A stretch of 24,359 nucleotides of DNA, from positions 1-24,359 of the forward strand of contig DATGMB010000103.1 of the NCBI GenBank assembly GCA_035293845.1, given 5' to 3'. Source of the stretch: DATGMB01 sp035293845 (GTDB lineage Bacteria > Acidobacteriota > Terriglobia > Bryobacterales > Bryobacteraceae). Position 1 is the stretch's first letter; every line of letters begins with the position of its first letter. This document shows, piece after piece, positions 14,563 to 21,516 of the stretch. The position numbers were made by a program, and so were the translations under genes. Below the pieces are notes generated by a model. The model searched no databases and had not been told where the DNA came from. It saw nothing but the letters and a program-made list of their open reading frames with translations.

Positions 14563-15701
14563 GCGGATTTCTCCACGATCACGCCGGCGCGATCGATCGC
14601 ATTCCAAAGATAGCCGGAAGGATTCCATTCCGCCACCACCGGCTGCACGCGGCCGGCGGAGTCGGTGGCGCGGGAAAGGATCGTGTAGTAGCCCGGCTTG
14701 GGCGGCGTCCACCGGTAGGTCCACTGGCGCCAGGCGAAATTCAGCGCGGGCGAGCTCAGGACGGCGGGCGCCCAGCGGCTGCCGCCATCGGTCGAGACGT
14801 CCACGCGCACGATCCGTTCTTCACCCGCCCAGGCGAAGCCGCGGATGGTGAACGGCCCCGGCGGGATGCGCTGCTGGTCGACCGGAGTGGTGATGGAAGA
14901 TTTCACCGGCATGCCCTCGATGACTTCGAGTTCTGCGGGCACGGGCGGGCTGCCCGGCGGCAGCGCATATTTCGGATACCGGTATCCAGGATTCATGAAG
15001 AAGCCCTGATTGGGCTCAGCCGCGATGGTGAAGCGGATGACCCATTTGACCCAGCTCGTGCCGTCCCAGCCGGGGACGATCAGGCGCGCCGGCCCGCCGT
15101 GAATTTCCGGGAGCGGCTGCCCGTTCATTTCGAGCGCGAGGATGGTGAAGGGGTCGAGCGTCTTGCGCATGGGCATGGAGCGGATGAAATCCGGCGTTTT
15201 CGCCACTCCGGTATCCGCGCCGTCGGTTTCGAGATACGGTGCGTCGGCCTTAGCTCCGGCGAGCTTGAGGATTTCGGAGAGGCGCGGGCCGGTCCACTCC
15301 GCGTTGCCGATGGCGCCACGCATCCATTGGATGCCGGGCACACGCGGCCGGTAAAATCCGCGCCCGTTGCCGGTGCATTCGAGCGTGGCGACGATTTTGT
15401 GCTGCGGCAAGCGGCGGAGATCGGCGAGCGCGAGCGTGAGCGGCTTTTCCACGAGGCCATTCACGGTGAGGCGCCAGACGGCCGGGTCCACCGTGGGGCG
15501 GGGCAGGTGCTGGCGGACGAAAAAGGCATCGTTGGGGGTGATCCAGGTTTCGAGGGCTTCGTTGGGAGTTTCCAGATCCTCGGGCCGGTCGCTGTGCATG
15601 ATCAGCGGACGCTTGCCCGGCACCGCCGGTGCATCCTGCGCACGGGCGGCGGAGAGGGCGGCGGCAGCGGCCAGCAGTTGGCGTCGGGTGGGGCGGGTCA
15701 T
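14559..15701 (-). CDS. Sulfite oxidase-family molybdopterin enzyme (SorA/SoxC-like)
   Basis: 380 residues. It has a twin-arginine signal (TRPTRRQLLAAAAALSAARA), so it is exported folded with its cofactor. The oxidoreductase molybdopterin domain is about 35-235, with the molybdenum ligand Cys in ATLECTGNGRG (C109) and a GGPARLIVPGWDGTSWVKW segment. The Mo-co dimerisation domain is about 260-375, with ITTPVDQQRIPPGPFTIRGF. It likely oxidises sulfite to sulfate in the periplasm and feeds the coupled cytochrome. Start: the ATG at 15701 begins the Tat signal; the frame upstream to 15875 runs through hairpins and is not coding. No obvious ribosome binding site precedes it. Confidence 0.9.
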   Translation of the reverse strand: MTRPTRRQLLAAAAALSAARAQDAPAVPGKRPLIMHSDRPEDLETPNEALETWITPNDAFFVRQHLPRPTVDPAVWRLTVNGLVEKPLTLALADLRRLPQHKIVATLECTGNGRGFYRPRVPGIQWMRGAIGNAEWTGPRLSEILKLAGAKADAPYLETDGADTGVAKTPDFIRSMPMRKTLDPFTILALEMNGQPLPEIHGGPARLIVPGWDGTSWVKWVIRFTIAAEPNQGFFMNPGYRYPKYALPPGSPPVPAELEVIEGMPVKSSITTPVDQQRIPPGPFTIRGFAWAGEERIVRVDVSTDGGSRWAPAVLSSPALNFAWRQWTYRWTPPKPGYYTILSRATDSAGRVQPVVAEWNPSGYLWNAIDRAGVIVEKSA

Positions 15702-15760
15702 GGATGAAGATTCAATATCGCATATCGGGCTTCGGACGCGCTCGGCGCAGACCAGACGCC

Positions 15761-15828
15761 AAAAAGCCGCGGCCGTCAGGGAGCGTGCGGCTTTGCCCGC
15801 AGCGCACTGCTCCCTGACGGTCGCGGCT
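15761..15828 (-). terminator. Long imperfect hairpin with T-run (possible dispersed repeat)
   Basis: Arms at 15765-15784 and 15809-15828 are 20 bp each with one mismatch; the 24-nt loop itself can fold (GTGCG with CGCAC). Read on the minus strand, the stem ends in TTTTT (AAAAA at 15761-15765), so it can terminate the tandem-repeat protein gene. The long near-perfect arms are unlike an ordinary terminator and suggest a mobile or dispersed palindromic element. Confidence 0.7.
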
Positions 15829-15838
15829 CTTTCGGCCT

Positions 15839-15858
15839 GGGCCGGGTATGCCCGGCCC
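15839..15858. repeat. Perfect GC palindrome after the tandem-repeat protein gene
   Basis: GGGCCGGG at 15839-15846 and CCCGGCCC at 15851-15858 with a TATG loop. On the minus strand it follows the gene stop by 13 bp. It resembles dispersed GTAGGGGC-type palindromes of many soil bacteria, but copy number cannot be judged from this window. It may add to termination together with the larger hairpin. Confidence 0.6.
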
Positions 15859-15871
15859 CTACGCGCACGGC

Positions 15872-16438
15872 TCAATGCTTCGCGCGATAGATTTTGCCGC
15901 TCATGCGGTTCTGCTGACGGTTGACCTGCTTTCGCTCCGCGGCGGTGAGCTTGCCGCCGTTCAGCGAGCGATCGGTGCGCACTTCCTGGTTGATCGCGGC
16001 CTCGCCCTTTTCGAGCCTGGACGCCTGCGCGGCGCTCAGCTTGCCGGAAGCGATGCCGTTGGCGATGCGGTCCTGTTGGTTCTCGCGCCGCGAATCGACT
16101 TCATTTTTGCCATAGTGCTGCGTGGCGGTGTTGTGTTTGTCCTTGTAGATCTGCTTGCTGAGCTGGTTCTGCTGCGCGTTGACCTGCTTGCGCTCCGCGG
16201 CCGTGAGCTTGCCGCCGTTGAGCGTGCGGTCGACGTGCACTTCCTGGTTGATCGCGGCTTCCTTCTTTTCGAGGTTGGACGTCTCGCCCGCGGTGAGGCT
16301 GCCGGACTTGACGCCCTGCGCGATGCGGTCCTGCTGATTCTCGGCCCGCTTGCCCACTTCGCTCGTCTGCGCCACGGCGGAAGAGATCAGCAACGCCGCC
16401 GCGGTCCCCGTCATCATCATCATTTTCGTGAGTCTCAT
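15872..16438 (-). CDS. Secreted protein made of two equal 76-residue repeats
   Basis: 188 residues: a signal peptide (about 1-23, ending SSAVAQ), repeat one at 27-102, a 10-residue linker, and repeat two at 113-188. The two copies align without gaps, sharing ENQQDRIA, LEK.EAAINQEV, LNGGKLTAAERKQVN and QQN..S..IY. Each repeat is charged and predicted helical, with SGxLxAxxxS and GGKLTAAERKQ segments that recall Ca-binding-like or helical hairpin units; that is only a resemblance. Exported and soluble; function unknown. GGAGG lies 9-10 nt before the ATG. It ends at two hairpins. Confidence 0.85.
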   Translation of the reverse strand: MRLTKMMMMTGTAAALLISSAVAQTSEVGKRAENQQDRIAQGVKSGSLTAGETSNLEKKEAAINQEVHVDRTLNGGKLTAAERKQVNAQQNQLSKQIYKDKHNTATQHYGKNEVDSRRENQQDRIANGIASGKLSAAQASRLEKGEAAINQEVRTDRSLNGGKLTAAERKQVNRQQNRMSGKIYRAKH

Positions 16439-16510
16439 GTTTGCTGCCCTCCTGCCTCGATAAGCACGGGAGAGCGCGTTTGGTTGCGGCGGGCAGCCGT
16501 TAATTCCAGT

Positions 16511-17626
16511 TCATGAAAGCTCGTTATTAACGAAGGGCAGTACCATCTGATCTTCGTATTCGGCGGCACGGTAGCGATCGAGGCGGCGGGCATCGTCCGT
16601 CCATCCCCAGCTTTCGAGAATCCAGATCAGCTCGCGGGCCGACTCGTCCGCCACTCTCCGGTCGCCGCGCGATTCGGCGGCCGCAAGCCAGGCGAGCATC
16701 ATCTCATGGAGCTCGGCGATGCGGCCGGCGTCCTGGAGCAGCCGGCGGCCCTGGCGCACGCGGGCGCAGAGGTCCGGCCACGGCTCCGGCATGTGTCGCA
16801 CGGCCTGCTGGATCGCGCGGATTTCATCAGGCGGCGCGGCGGCAGCGGGCGCCGTCGAAAGGAGCGTGGAGCAGCGGCCTCCCGGCGCGAGATCCATCGC
16901 CTCGCCCGAGCGCACATCCTCCATCACGAGCAGCAGACGCCGCGGCTCGCAGAATGCGCGCAGGCGCGCAATGTTTTCCTCCGGCGGCCCTTCGAGCCGC
17001 AGCCCGAGCTGCGCCGCGAGATCTCCGGCGAGCTCGGTCCGGCTGCGCTCGCCGCATTCGAGCCAGAGCACGGCATCGAAGTCCTGGCGGAACTCGCTCG
17101 CGAACAGGCGGGCCAACTCGGCGCTCTCTACGGTCTCGCAGCCGGGCCAGTCAGCGATGGTGGCGCCGAGGGCTTCCAGGTCACCCAGAACGCTCGCATC
17201 GACCTGCTGCAGACTGCCCGCCCGCGCCTGCCAGTGCTCGTGCCCGCGGACCCAGCGCTTCAATTGGCGAAGCTCGCGGCGGCCGAATTGCGGCTTGAGC
17301 ACCTTGGGCGGGGCGCACTCGCCGGCGCGCAGAAAGGCGATGCGCACGCCCTCGTCCGCGGGCTCGGTGACCAACGGCCCTTCCCACTGCGCGCGGCTCC
17401 AGCTCGGCGAAAGAGCCATCGATTCGCGCGAGAACAGCACGATGATGATGTCCGCCGTGCGCGCTTCGCGGGCCTTCGACAGGATGTCTTCGCCGGGGCC
17501 GATCGCGCCCTCTTCGAGGAACACGCGCACATCGGCGCCATGCTCCAGCAGTTTCGCCAGGTGCCCGGCCAAAACGCGATCGCCCGGCGCGTAAACCGGG
17601 AAGACGGTGCGGGTCAGAGCTTGCAC
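16511..17626 (-). CDS. TIR-domain protein with a degenerate NB-ARC-like core
   Basis: 371 residues. Residues about 7-125 are a TIR-like domain: VFPVYAPGDRVLAGHLAKLL, DVRVFLEEGAIGPGEDI, DIIIVLFSRESM and SPSWSRAQWEGPL. In active TIR NADases the last motif carries Glu where Q80 sits here (E82 is two residues on). Residues about 155-262 follow the NB-ARC order: a P-loop position reading WPGCETVESAEL without Gly-Lys-Thr, then FDAVLWLECGERS, RRLLLVMEDVRS (Walker B-like) and GGRCSTLLST. The C-terminal 100 residues are helical. So it looks like a STAND immune or signalling protein that cannot bind ATP normally. GTG start at 17626 overlaps the methyltransferase end by 13 bp. Target and role unknown. 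Confidence 0.75.
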   Translation of the reverse strand: MQALTRTVFPVYAPGDRVLAGHLAKLLEHGADVRVFLEEGAIGPGEDILSKAREARTADIIIVLFSRESMALSPSWSRAQWEGPLVTEPADEGVRIAFLRAGECAPPKVLKPQFGRRELRQLKRWVRGHEHWQARAGSLQQVDASVLGDLEALGATIADWPGCETVESAELARLFASEFRQDFDAVLWLECGERSRTELAGDLAAQLGLRLEGPPEENIARLRAFCEPRRLLLVMEDVRSGEAMDLAPGGRCSTLLSTAPAAAAPPDEIRAIQQAVRHMPEPWPDLCARVRQGRRLLQDAGRIAELHEMMLAWLAAAESRGDRRVADESARELIWILESWGWTDDARRLDRYRAAEYEDQMVLPFVNNELS

Positions 17627-18276
17627 GCCAGGGTCAGTCCATCGCCGAGGGGAGCCAGGCTGAGCGCGATGCGCGAGTCGCCGTGCAGCCTGCGGTTGAA
17701 TTCGCGGATGGCTTCCGTGTCCTTATCGGTCACGGCGGGGTCGATCACTTTGCCGTCCCACAGGACGTTATCGACGGCGATCAACCCGCCCGGCCGCAGC
17801 AGCGCCAGCGCGCGCTCGTAGTAGTGATGGTAATTCGATTTGTCGGCGTCGATGAAGGCGAAATCGAAGCTGCCGGCCTGGCCCCCGGCCAGCAGCGCGT
17901 CCAGGGTTTCGAGCGCGGGCGCCAGGCGCAGGTTGATGCGATCCGCGACGCCGGCTTCCTGCCAGGTGCGGCGCGCGCGGGCGGTGTACTCCTCGTTGAC
18001 GTCGCAGGCCGTCACCTTGCCGCCGGGTGGCAGCGCCAGCGCCACCCACGTGGAGCTGTAGCCCATGAAGACGCCTACCTCGAGCGTCCGCCGCGCCGCC
18101 ACGAGCCGCGCCATCAGGTTCAGAAACTGTCCCTGCTCGGGGGAAGTCTGCATGGACGCGTGAGGATGATTTTCATTCTCTTCGCGCAGGCGGCGGAGCG
18201 GCTCGGGCTCGCGCAGGGTGATGCAGCGGATATAGTCTGCGAGGCCGTCGGTGATCGGCGTATGGACGCGGGACAT
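17614..18276 (-). CDS. SAM-dependent O-methyltransferase (CCoAOMT-like)
   Basis: 220 residues of the Methyltransf_3 family, which methylates catechol-type or phenolic hydroxyls with a divalent metal. Signs: ASMQTSPEQGQFLNLMARLV near the N-terminus, the SAM-binding RTLEVGVFMGYSSTWVALAL, ACDVNEEYTARAR, the metal/substrate motif FDFAFIDADKSNYHHYYERA, RPGGLIAVDNVLWDG and a C-terminal LGDGLTLACKL. Cytoplasmic. The ATG at 18276 is chosen because the family N-terminus begins there; the frame runs on to 18939 antisense to the divergent gene and is not coding beyond 18276. TATAAT on the minus strand ends 13 bp before the ATG. The TIR gene overlaps its 3' end, so the two are co-transcribed. Confidence 0.92.
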   Translation of the reverse strand: MSRVHTPITDGLADYIRCITLREPEPLRRLREENENHPHASMQTSPEQGQFLNLMARLVAARRTLEVGVFMGYSSTWVALALPPGGKVTACDVNEEYTARARRTWQEAGVADRINLRLAPALETLDALLAGGQAGSFDFAFIDADKSNYHHYYERALALLRPGGLIAVDNVLWDGKVIDPAVTDKDTEAIREFNRRLHGDSRIALSLAPLGDGLTLACKL

Positions 18277-18289
18277 ACAGGAAAGCTCA

Positions 18290-18297
18290 ATTATAAT
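18290..18297. promoter_or_regulatory. Palindromic bidirectional -10 element
   Basis: ATTATAAT is its own reverse complement and contains TATAAT on both strands: plus 18292-18297, minus 18290-18295. It lies 6 bp before the plus-strand ATG at 18304 and 13 bp before the minus-strand ATG at 18276. In this GC-rich context it is the only plausible -10 for both divergent genes. No -35 consensus is seen on either side. Confidence 0.65.
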
Positions 18298-18303
18298 GAA
18301 CCT

Positions 18304-19068
18304 ATGTTTCGCGTGCTCGCGGCCGCTCTCCTGGCCACTTTCGCATGGGCGCAGTCGCCGCCCGCCGCAACCGCTCCTCCCGAGGTCGAACAGGCCCTGC
18401 GCGCGCGCCTGGAGGAGTTTTACCACTACTTCATCACGCAGGAATACCGCAAGGCCGAGAAGCTGATCGCCGAAGACTCCCAGGACTGGTTCTACAACCA
18501 CAACAAGCCGCAGTACCTGAGCGTCGAAATCCAAAGCATCACGTTCTCGGATCATTTCACGCGGGCGCGCGCCACGGTGCTCGCCGAGCAGTTCGTGATG
18601 TTTCCGGGCTTCGCCGGCAAGCCGATAAAGATGCCTGTGACGAGCGACTGGAAGATCGTGGACGGGCAATGGTTCTGGTACATCGATCCCGAGGAGTTGC
18701 GGCACACGCCTTTCGGCGTCATTCAGGAACGGACGAATGCGCCGTCCGCGCCGGGCTCGCTGCCCACATCGATTCCGACGACCGCCGATTTCGCGATGAA
18801 CCTGGTGAAGGCGGAGACGCGGTCCGTGAAGCTGAAGCCGGGCGAATCGGCGCAGGTCGCCTTCCGCAACGGCGCGCGCGGCCTCGTCAATCTCTCGATC
18901 GAGAGCCGGCCGGCCGGCATCGAGGCCGCGCTCGACCACGCGCAGGTCGAGGCCGGTGGCAAGGCGGTGCTGAGCGTGAAGGCGCGAGAGGGCGCCAAGG
19001 GCGGAACCATCTCGGTGCGGATTCTGCCGACGCTCGAAGTGATCCCTATCGCGGTGACGATTCAGTAG
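18304..19068 (+). CDS. Exported protein with NTF2-like and C-terminal beta-sandwich-like parts
   Basis: 254 residues. A signal peptide (1-16, MFRVLAAALLATFAWA) is followed by a region (about 27-125) with the pattern LRARLEEFYHYFITQEYRKAEKLI ... DWKIVDGQWFWYIDP (shown in parts), which resembles SnoaL/NTF2-like folds. A second part (about 170-254) has alternating beta-type segments (VKLKPGESAQVAF, GLVNLSIESRPAGIEA, GGKAVLSVKAREGAKG), resembling an Ig-like domain. No catalytic motif, so function is unknown. Start: the TATAAT box is 6 bp before the ATG and no ribosome binding site exists, predicting a leaderless mRNA. Its 3' end overlaps the convergent PEP-CTERM gene by 23 bp. Confidence 0.8.
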   Translation: MFRVLAAALLATFAWAQSPPAATAPPEVEQALRARLEEFYHYFITQEYRKAEKLIAEDSQDWFYNHNKPQYLSVEIQSITFSDHFTRARATVLAEQFVMFPGFAGKPIKMPVTSDWKIVDGQWFWYIDPEELRHTPFGVIQERTNAPSAPGSLPTSIPTTADFAMNLVKAETRSVKLKPGESAQVAFRNGARGLVNLSIESRPAGIEAALDHAQVEAGGKAVLSVKAREGAKGGTISVRILPTLEVIPIAVTIQ

Positions 19069-19888
19069 CGCGCCCGCCCTGGCGGTTGCGCAGCTTTCGC
19101 GCGGCGGCGAGGATCAGGCCGGCGGCCGGAATCATGCTCAGCGTGCCGGGCTCGGGGACGCTATTCGCGCTCTCGACATCGAAGCTGGCGCCCGCGGGAA
19201 CCAGCACGCTATAAGTCCCGCTATCGCCGGAGGGCAGCGCCGTGCCGAGTGTATCGAGGTAATTGGCGTCGAGTTGCAGGCTGGCCGAGATGCTCACCGG
19301 CAGGCCGGCCGTGATGTCGTAGGACGAGAGCGACTGCACGGGACCGACACTCGGCTGCGGCACCACGACGGTTCCGGAGAACTCTCCCGTGCCCGTGCCG
19401 GAGGCGATCTGGAGCCGGATACCGTCGGAATTGGCGACCGCCGCGCCCGTTATCGTCATCATGAGCGTCCAGGTCAGATTGGGCTCGCAAGGTCCGCTCG
19501 AGCAGGTGAACGCCGTTGGCTCCGCGATGGTGAAATCGTAATGCAAGGGAAGCTGGACGGCCGCCGTTCCGCTGCCACCCGTCAGCAATCCGCCGCCGCC
19601 GCTCGACATGGTCAGTGTGGCGATTTCGGTTTCGGGCGAATTGCTGTCTACATTCCAGGTGATCGGGGTGCTGTAGCCGAAGCTGACGCCCTGCACGCCG
19701 CTGGCGGGCGGCGTCATCGCGCTCGCAGCGGCATCGCCCGGGCAGTTCGCCAGGGATGCGAAGCCATAAAGCGGGGCCGCTTCGAACGTGCAACTGAAGT
19801 TGCCGGTGGGCAGCGTGACGACATTGGCCCAGGTTGCGGCGGCGAGCGCGGCCAGGAGCAGCGAAGTTCGGATGAGGAGCCGGTTCAT
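19046..19888 (-). CDS. PEP-CTERM exported protein
   Basis: 280 residues. An N-terminal signal peptide (about 1-21) leads to a Ser/Thr/Gly-rich beta-type body of about 220 residues. It ends with the sorting signal VPEPGT (from residue 244), a short hydrophobic stretch SMIPAAGLILAAA and basic residues RKLRNR. Such proteins are processed by an exosortase and linked to extracellular polysaccharide. The exosortase gene is not in the window. A tail of 9 residues after the basic cluster is slightly longer than usual. Two Cys pairs may form disulfides. TACAAT (minus, 19904-19909) lies 15 bp before the ATG, so the leader would be short; no ribosome binding site seen. Confidence 0.87.
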   Translation of the reverse strand: MNRLLIRTSLLLAALAAATWANVVTLPTGNFSCTFEAAPLYGFASLANCPGDAAASAMTPPASGVQGVSFGYSTPITWNVDSNSPETEIATLTMSSGGGGLLTGGSGTAAVQLPLHYDFTIAEPTAFTCSSGPCEPNLTWTLMMTITGAAVANSDGIRLQIASGTGTGEFSGTVVVPQPSVGPVQSLSSYDITAGLPVSISASLQLDANYLDTLGTALPSGDSGTYSVLVPAGASFDVESANSVPEPGTLSMIPAAGLILAAARKLRNRQGGRATESSPR

Positions 19889-19980
19889 AGGGTCGAACGG
19901 CCAATTGTACGCAATGGGTCCGAATTACCGCATACGGGGAATCCCCGATTGAGGTTTGGGTACTCCGCCGGGAGTTGCGC

Positions 19981-19992
19981 TAACATCGCTGC
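19981..19992 (+). promoter_or_regulatory. -10-like TAACAT six bp before the GH29 start
   Basis: TAACAT at 19981-19986 is followed by CGCTGC and the ATG at 19993, with no ribosome binding site. Predicted leaderless start. The 104-bp divergent region 19889-19992 holds this and the opposite-strand TACAAT at 19904-19909. Confidence 0.45.
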
Positions 19993-21516
19993 ATGGACTC
20001 GATTTCGCGGCGCGCCGCTCTGCGCGCTTTCGCCGGCGTTCCGGCCGTGCTCACGGCCCCCAAGGCGGCTGCTCAGGATCTTCCCGCCATTGCCAAGGGG
20101 CCGTTCCGCGGCACGGCCGAGTCGCTGCAGCAATATCGCATTCCGGATTGGTTCCGCGACGCCAAATTCGGCATGTGGGCGCATTGGGGGCCGCAATCCG
20201 GCGTCGAGGACGGCGACTGGTACGCGCGCAACATGTACATCCAGGGCCAGCCGCAGTACCAGTATCACGTGGAGCACTACGGGCATCCTTCCAAGGTCGG
20301 GTATAAGGACCTGTGCCCGCTCTGGAAGGGCGACCGGTTCGATCCGGTTCACCTCATCTCGCTCTACAAAAAGGCCGGGGCGAAGTACTTCATGTCGATG
20401 GGCGTGCATCACGACAACTTCGACCTGTGGAACTCGAAGCACCAGCCGCGATGGAACGCGGTCGCGACGGGGCCGCACAAGGACGTCGTCGGGATGTGGG
20501 CCAGAGCCGCGCGCGACGCCGGGCTGAAGTTCGCGGTCAGCGAGCACCTCTCGAACAGTTGGAACTGGCTGGCGGTCTCGCACGGGGCGGACAAGAGCGG
20601 GCCGATGGCGGGCGTGCCGTACGACGGCAACGACCCGGCCTTCGCCGATCTGTACCACCCGTTCCCGAAGGACCAGCCGATTCCCACCCAGCCCATGAGC
20701 CGCGTGGCGCCGGATTCGTGGAAGCGCGAGTGGTTCCTGCGCATTCAGGACCTGATCGACCAGCACAAGCCCGACCTGCTGTACACCGATGGTGGCATTC
20801 CCTTCGAGGAGTACGGCTACCGGCTGGTTTCGCACTACTACAACACCGTGCCGCACGGCGTATTCACCAGCAAGGACCGCAAGGACTGTGTGACCGGCAC
20901 GTGCGCGCTCGATATCGAGCGCGGCATCGCGGACGACATTCTGCCCGAGCCATGGCAGACCGATACCTGCATCGGCCAGTGGCACTATAAGCGCGGCATC
21001 AGATATAAGTCCACCAAGACGGTGATCGATATGCTGTGCGATATCGTTAGCCGCAACGGCAACCTGATGCTCAACGTGCCGCTGCCCAACAGCGGCGAGC
21101 CGGATGCCGAGGAGCTGAAGGTGGTGGAAGGCATCACCGCGTGGATGGCTGTCAATAGCCCGGCGATCTACGGCACGCGGCCGTGGAAGGTTTCCGGGAA
21201 CGCCGCGGCGCCGGCGGCCGGCCGGAGCGCCGGGTTCAACGAGAACCGGCGCCGGGAACTGACCGCCAACGACGTACGGTTCACCACCAAGGGCGGCACG
21301 CTGTACGCCTTCGTGATGGGCTGGCCGGAGCGCGAGGCGTCGATTCCGCTCCTGGCGCGCGGCGGCAAGCTGGGGGTCGGGAAGATCCGCAGCGTCGAGC
21401 TGCTCGGGCATCGCGGGCGCCTCCAATTTACGCAGGATGAAGCATCGCTGCGGATCACCTTGCCCCCCGAGAAGCCCTGCGAGCACGCAGTGGCGTTTCA
21501 GGTTGTGGGCGCGTGA
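19993..21516 (+). CDS. GH29 alpha-L-fucosidase-like glycoside hydrolase, exported
   Basis: 507 residues. A Tat-type signal (SRRAALRAFAGVPAVLTAPKAAAQ, in 5-28) precedes a GH29 TIM barrel from about 45. Signatures are YRIPDWFRDAKFGMWAHWGP, the KKAGAKYFMSMGVHHDNFDLW segment (shown partly as GVHHDNFDLW), FAVSEHLSNSWNW, and the nucleophile motif DLLYTDGG (D266). The general acid is not identifiable by eye. LMLNVPLPNSGEPDAEELK and GTRPWKV mark the barrel end, and a small C-terminal beta domain follows. Likely cleaves fucose or a related deoxy-sugar from glycans in the periplasm or outside. The final bases GTGA also start the amine oxidase gene. Family certain; substrate inferred. Confidence 0.9.
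   Translation: MDSISRRAALRAFAGVPAVLTAPKAAAQDLPAIAKGPFRGTAESLQQYRIPDWFRDAKFGMWAHWGPQSGVEDGDWYARNMYIQGQPQYQYHVEHYGHPSKVGYKDLCPLWKGDRFDPVHLISLYKKAGAKYFMSMGVHHDNFDLWNSKHQPRWNAVATGPHKDVVGMWARAARDAGLKFAVSEHLSNSWNWLAVSHGADKSGPMAGVPYDGNDPAFADLYHPFPKDQPIPTQPMSRVAPDSWKREWFLRIQDLIDQHKPDLLYTDGGIPFEEYGYRLVSHYYNTVPHGVFTSKDRKDCVTGTCALDIERGIADDILPEPWQTDTCIGQWHYKRGIRYKSTKTVIDMLCDIVSRNGNLMLNVPLPNSGEPDAEELKVVEGITAWMAVNSPAIYGTRPWKVSGNAAAPAAGRSAGFNENRRRELTANDVRFTTKGGTLYAFVMGWPEREASIPLLARGGKLGVGKIRSVELLGHRGRLQFTQDEASLRITLPPEKPCEHAVAFQVVGA

Noticed and set aside
17614..18939. Longer 441-codon form of the O-methyltransferase
   Set aside because: The extra N-terminus is antisense to the divergent exported protein gene; the family start is at 18276.
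19885..21486. 533-codon frame on the minus strand opposite the GH29 gene
   Set aside because: Antisense shadow of a clear GH29 enzyme; Arg/Val/His-rich, no domain motif. High GC content keeps opposite frames open.
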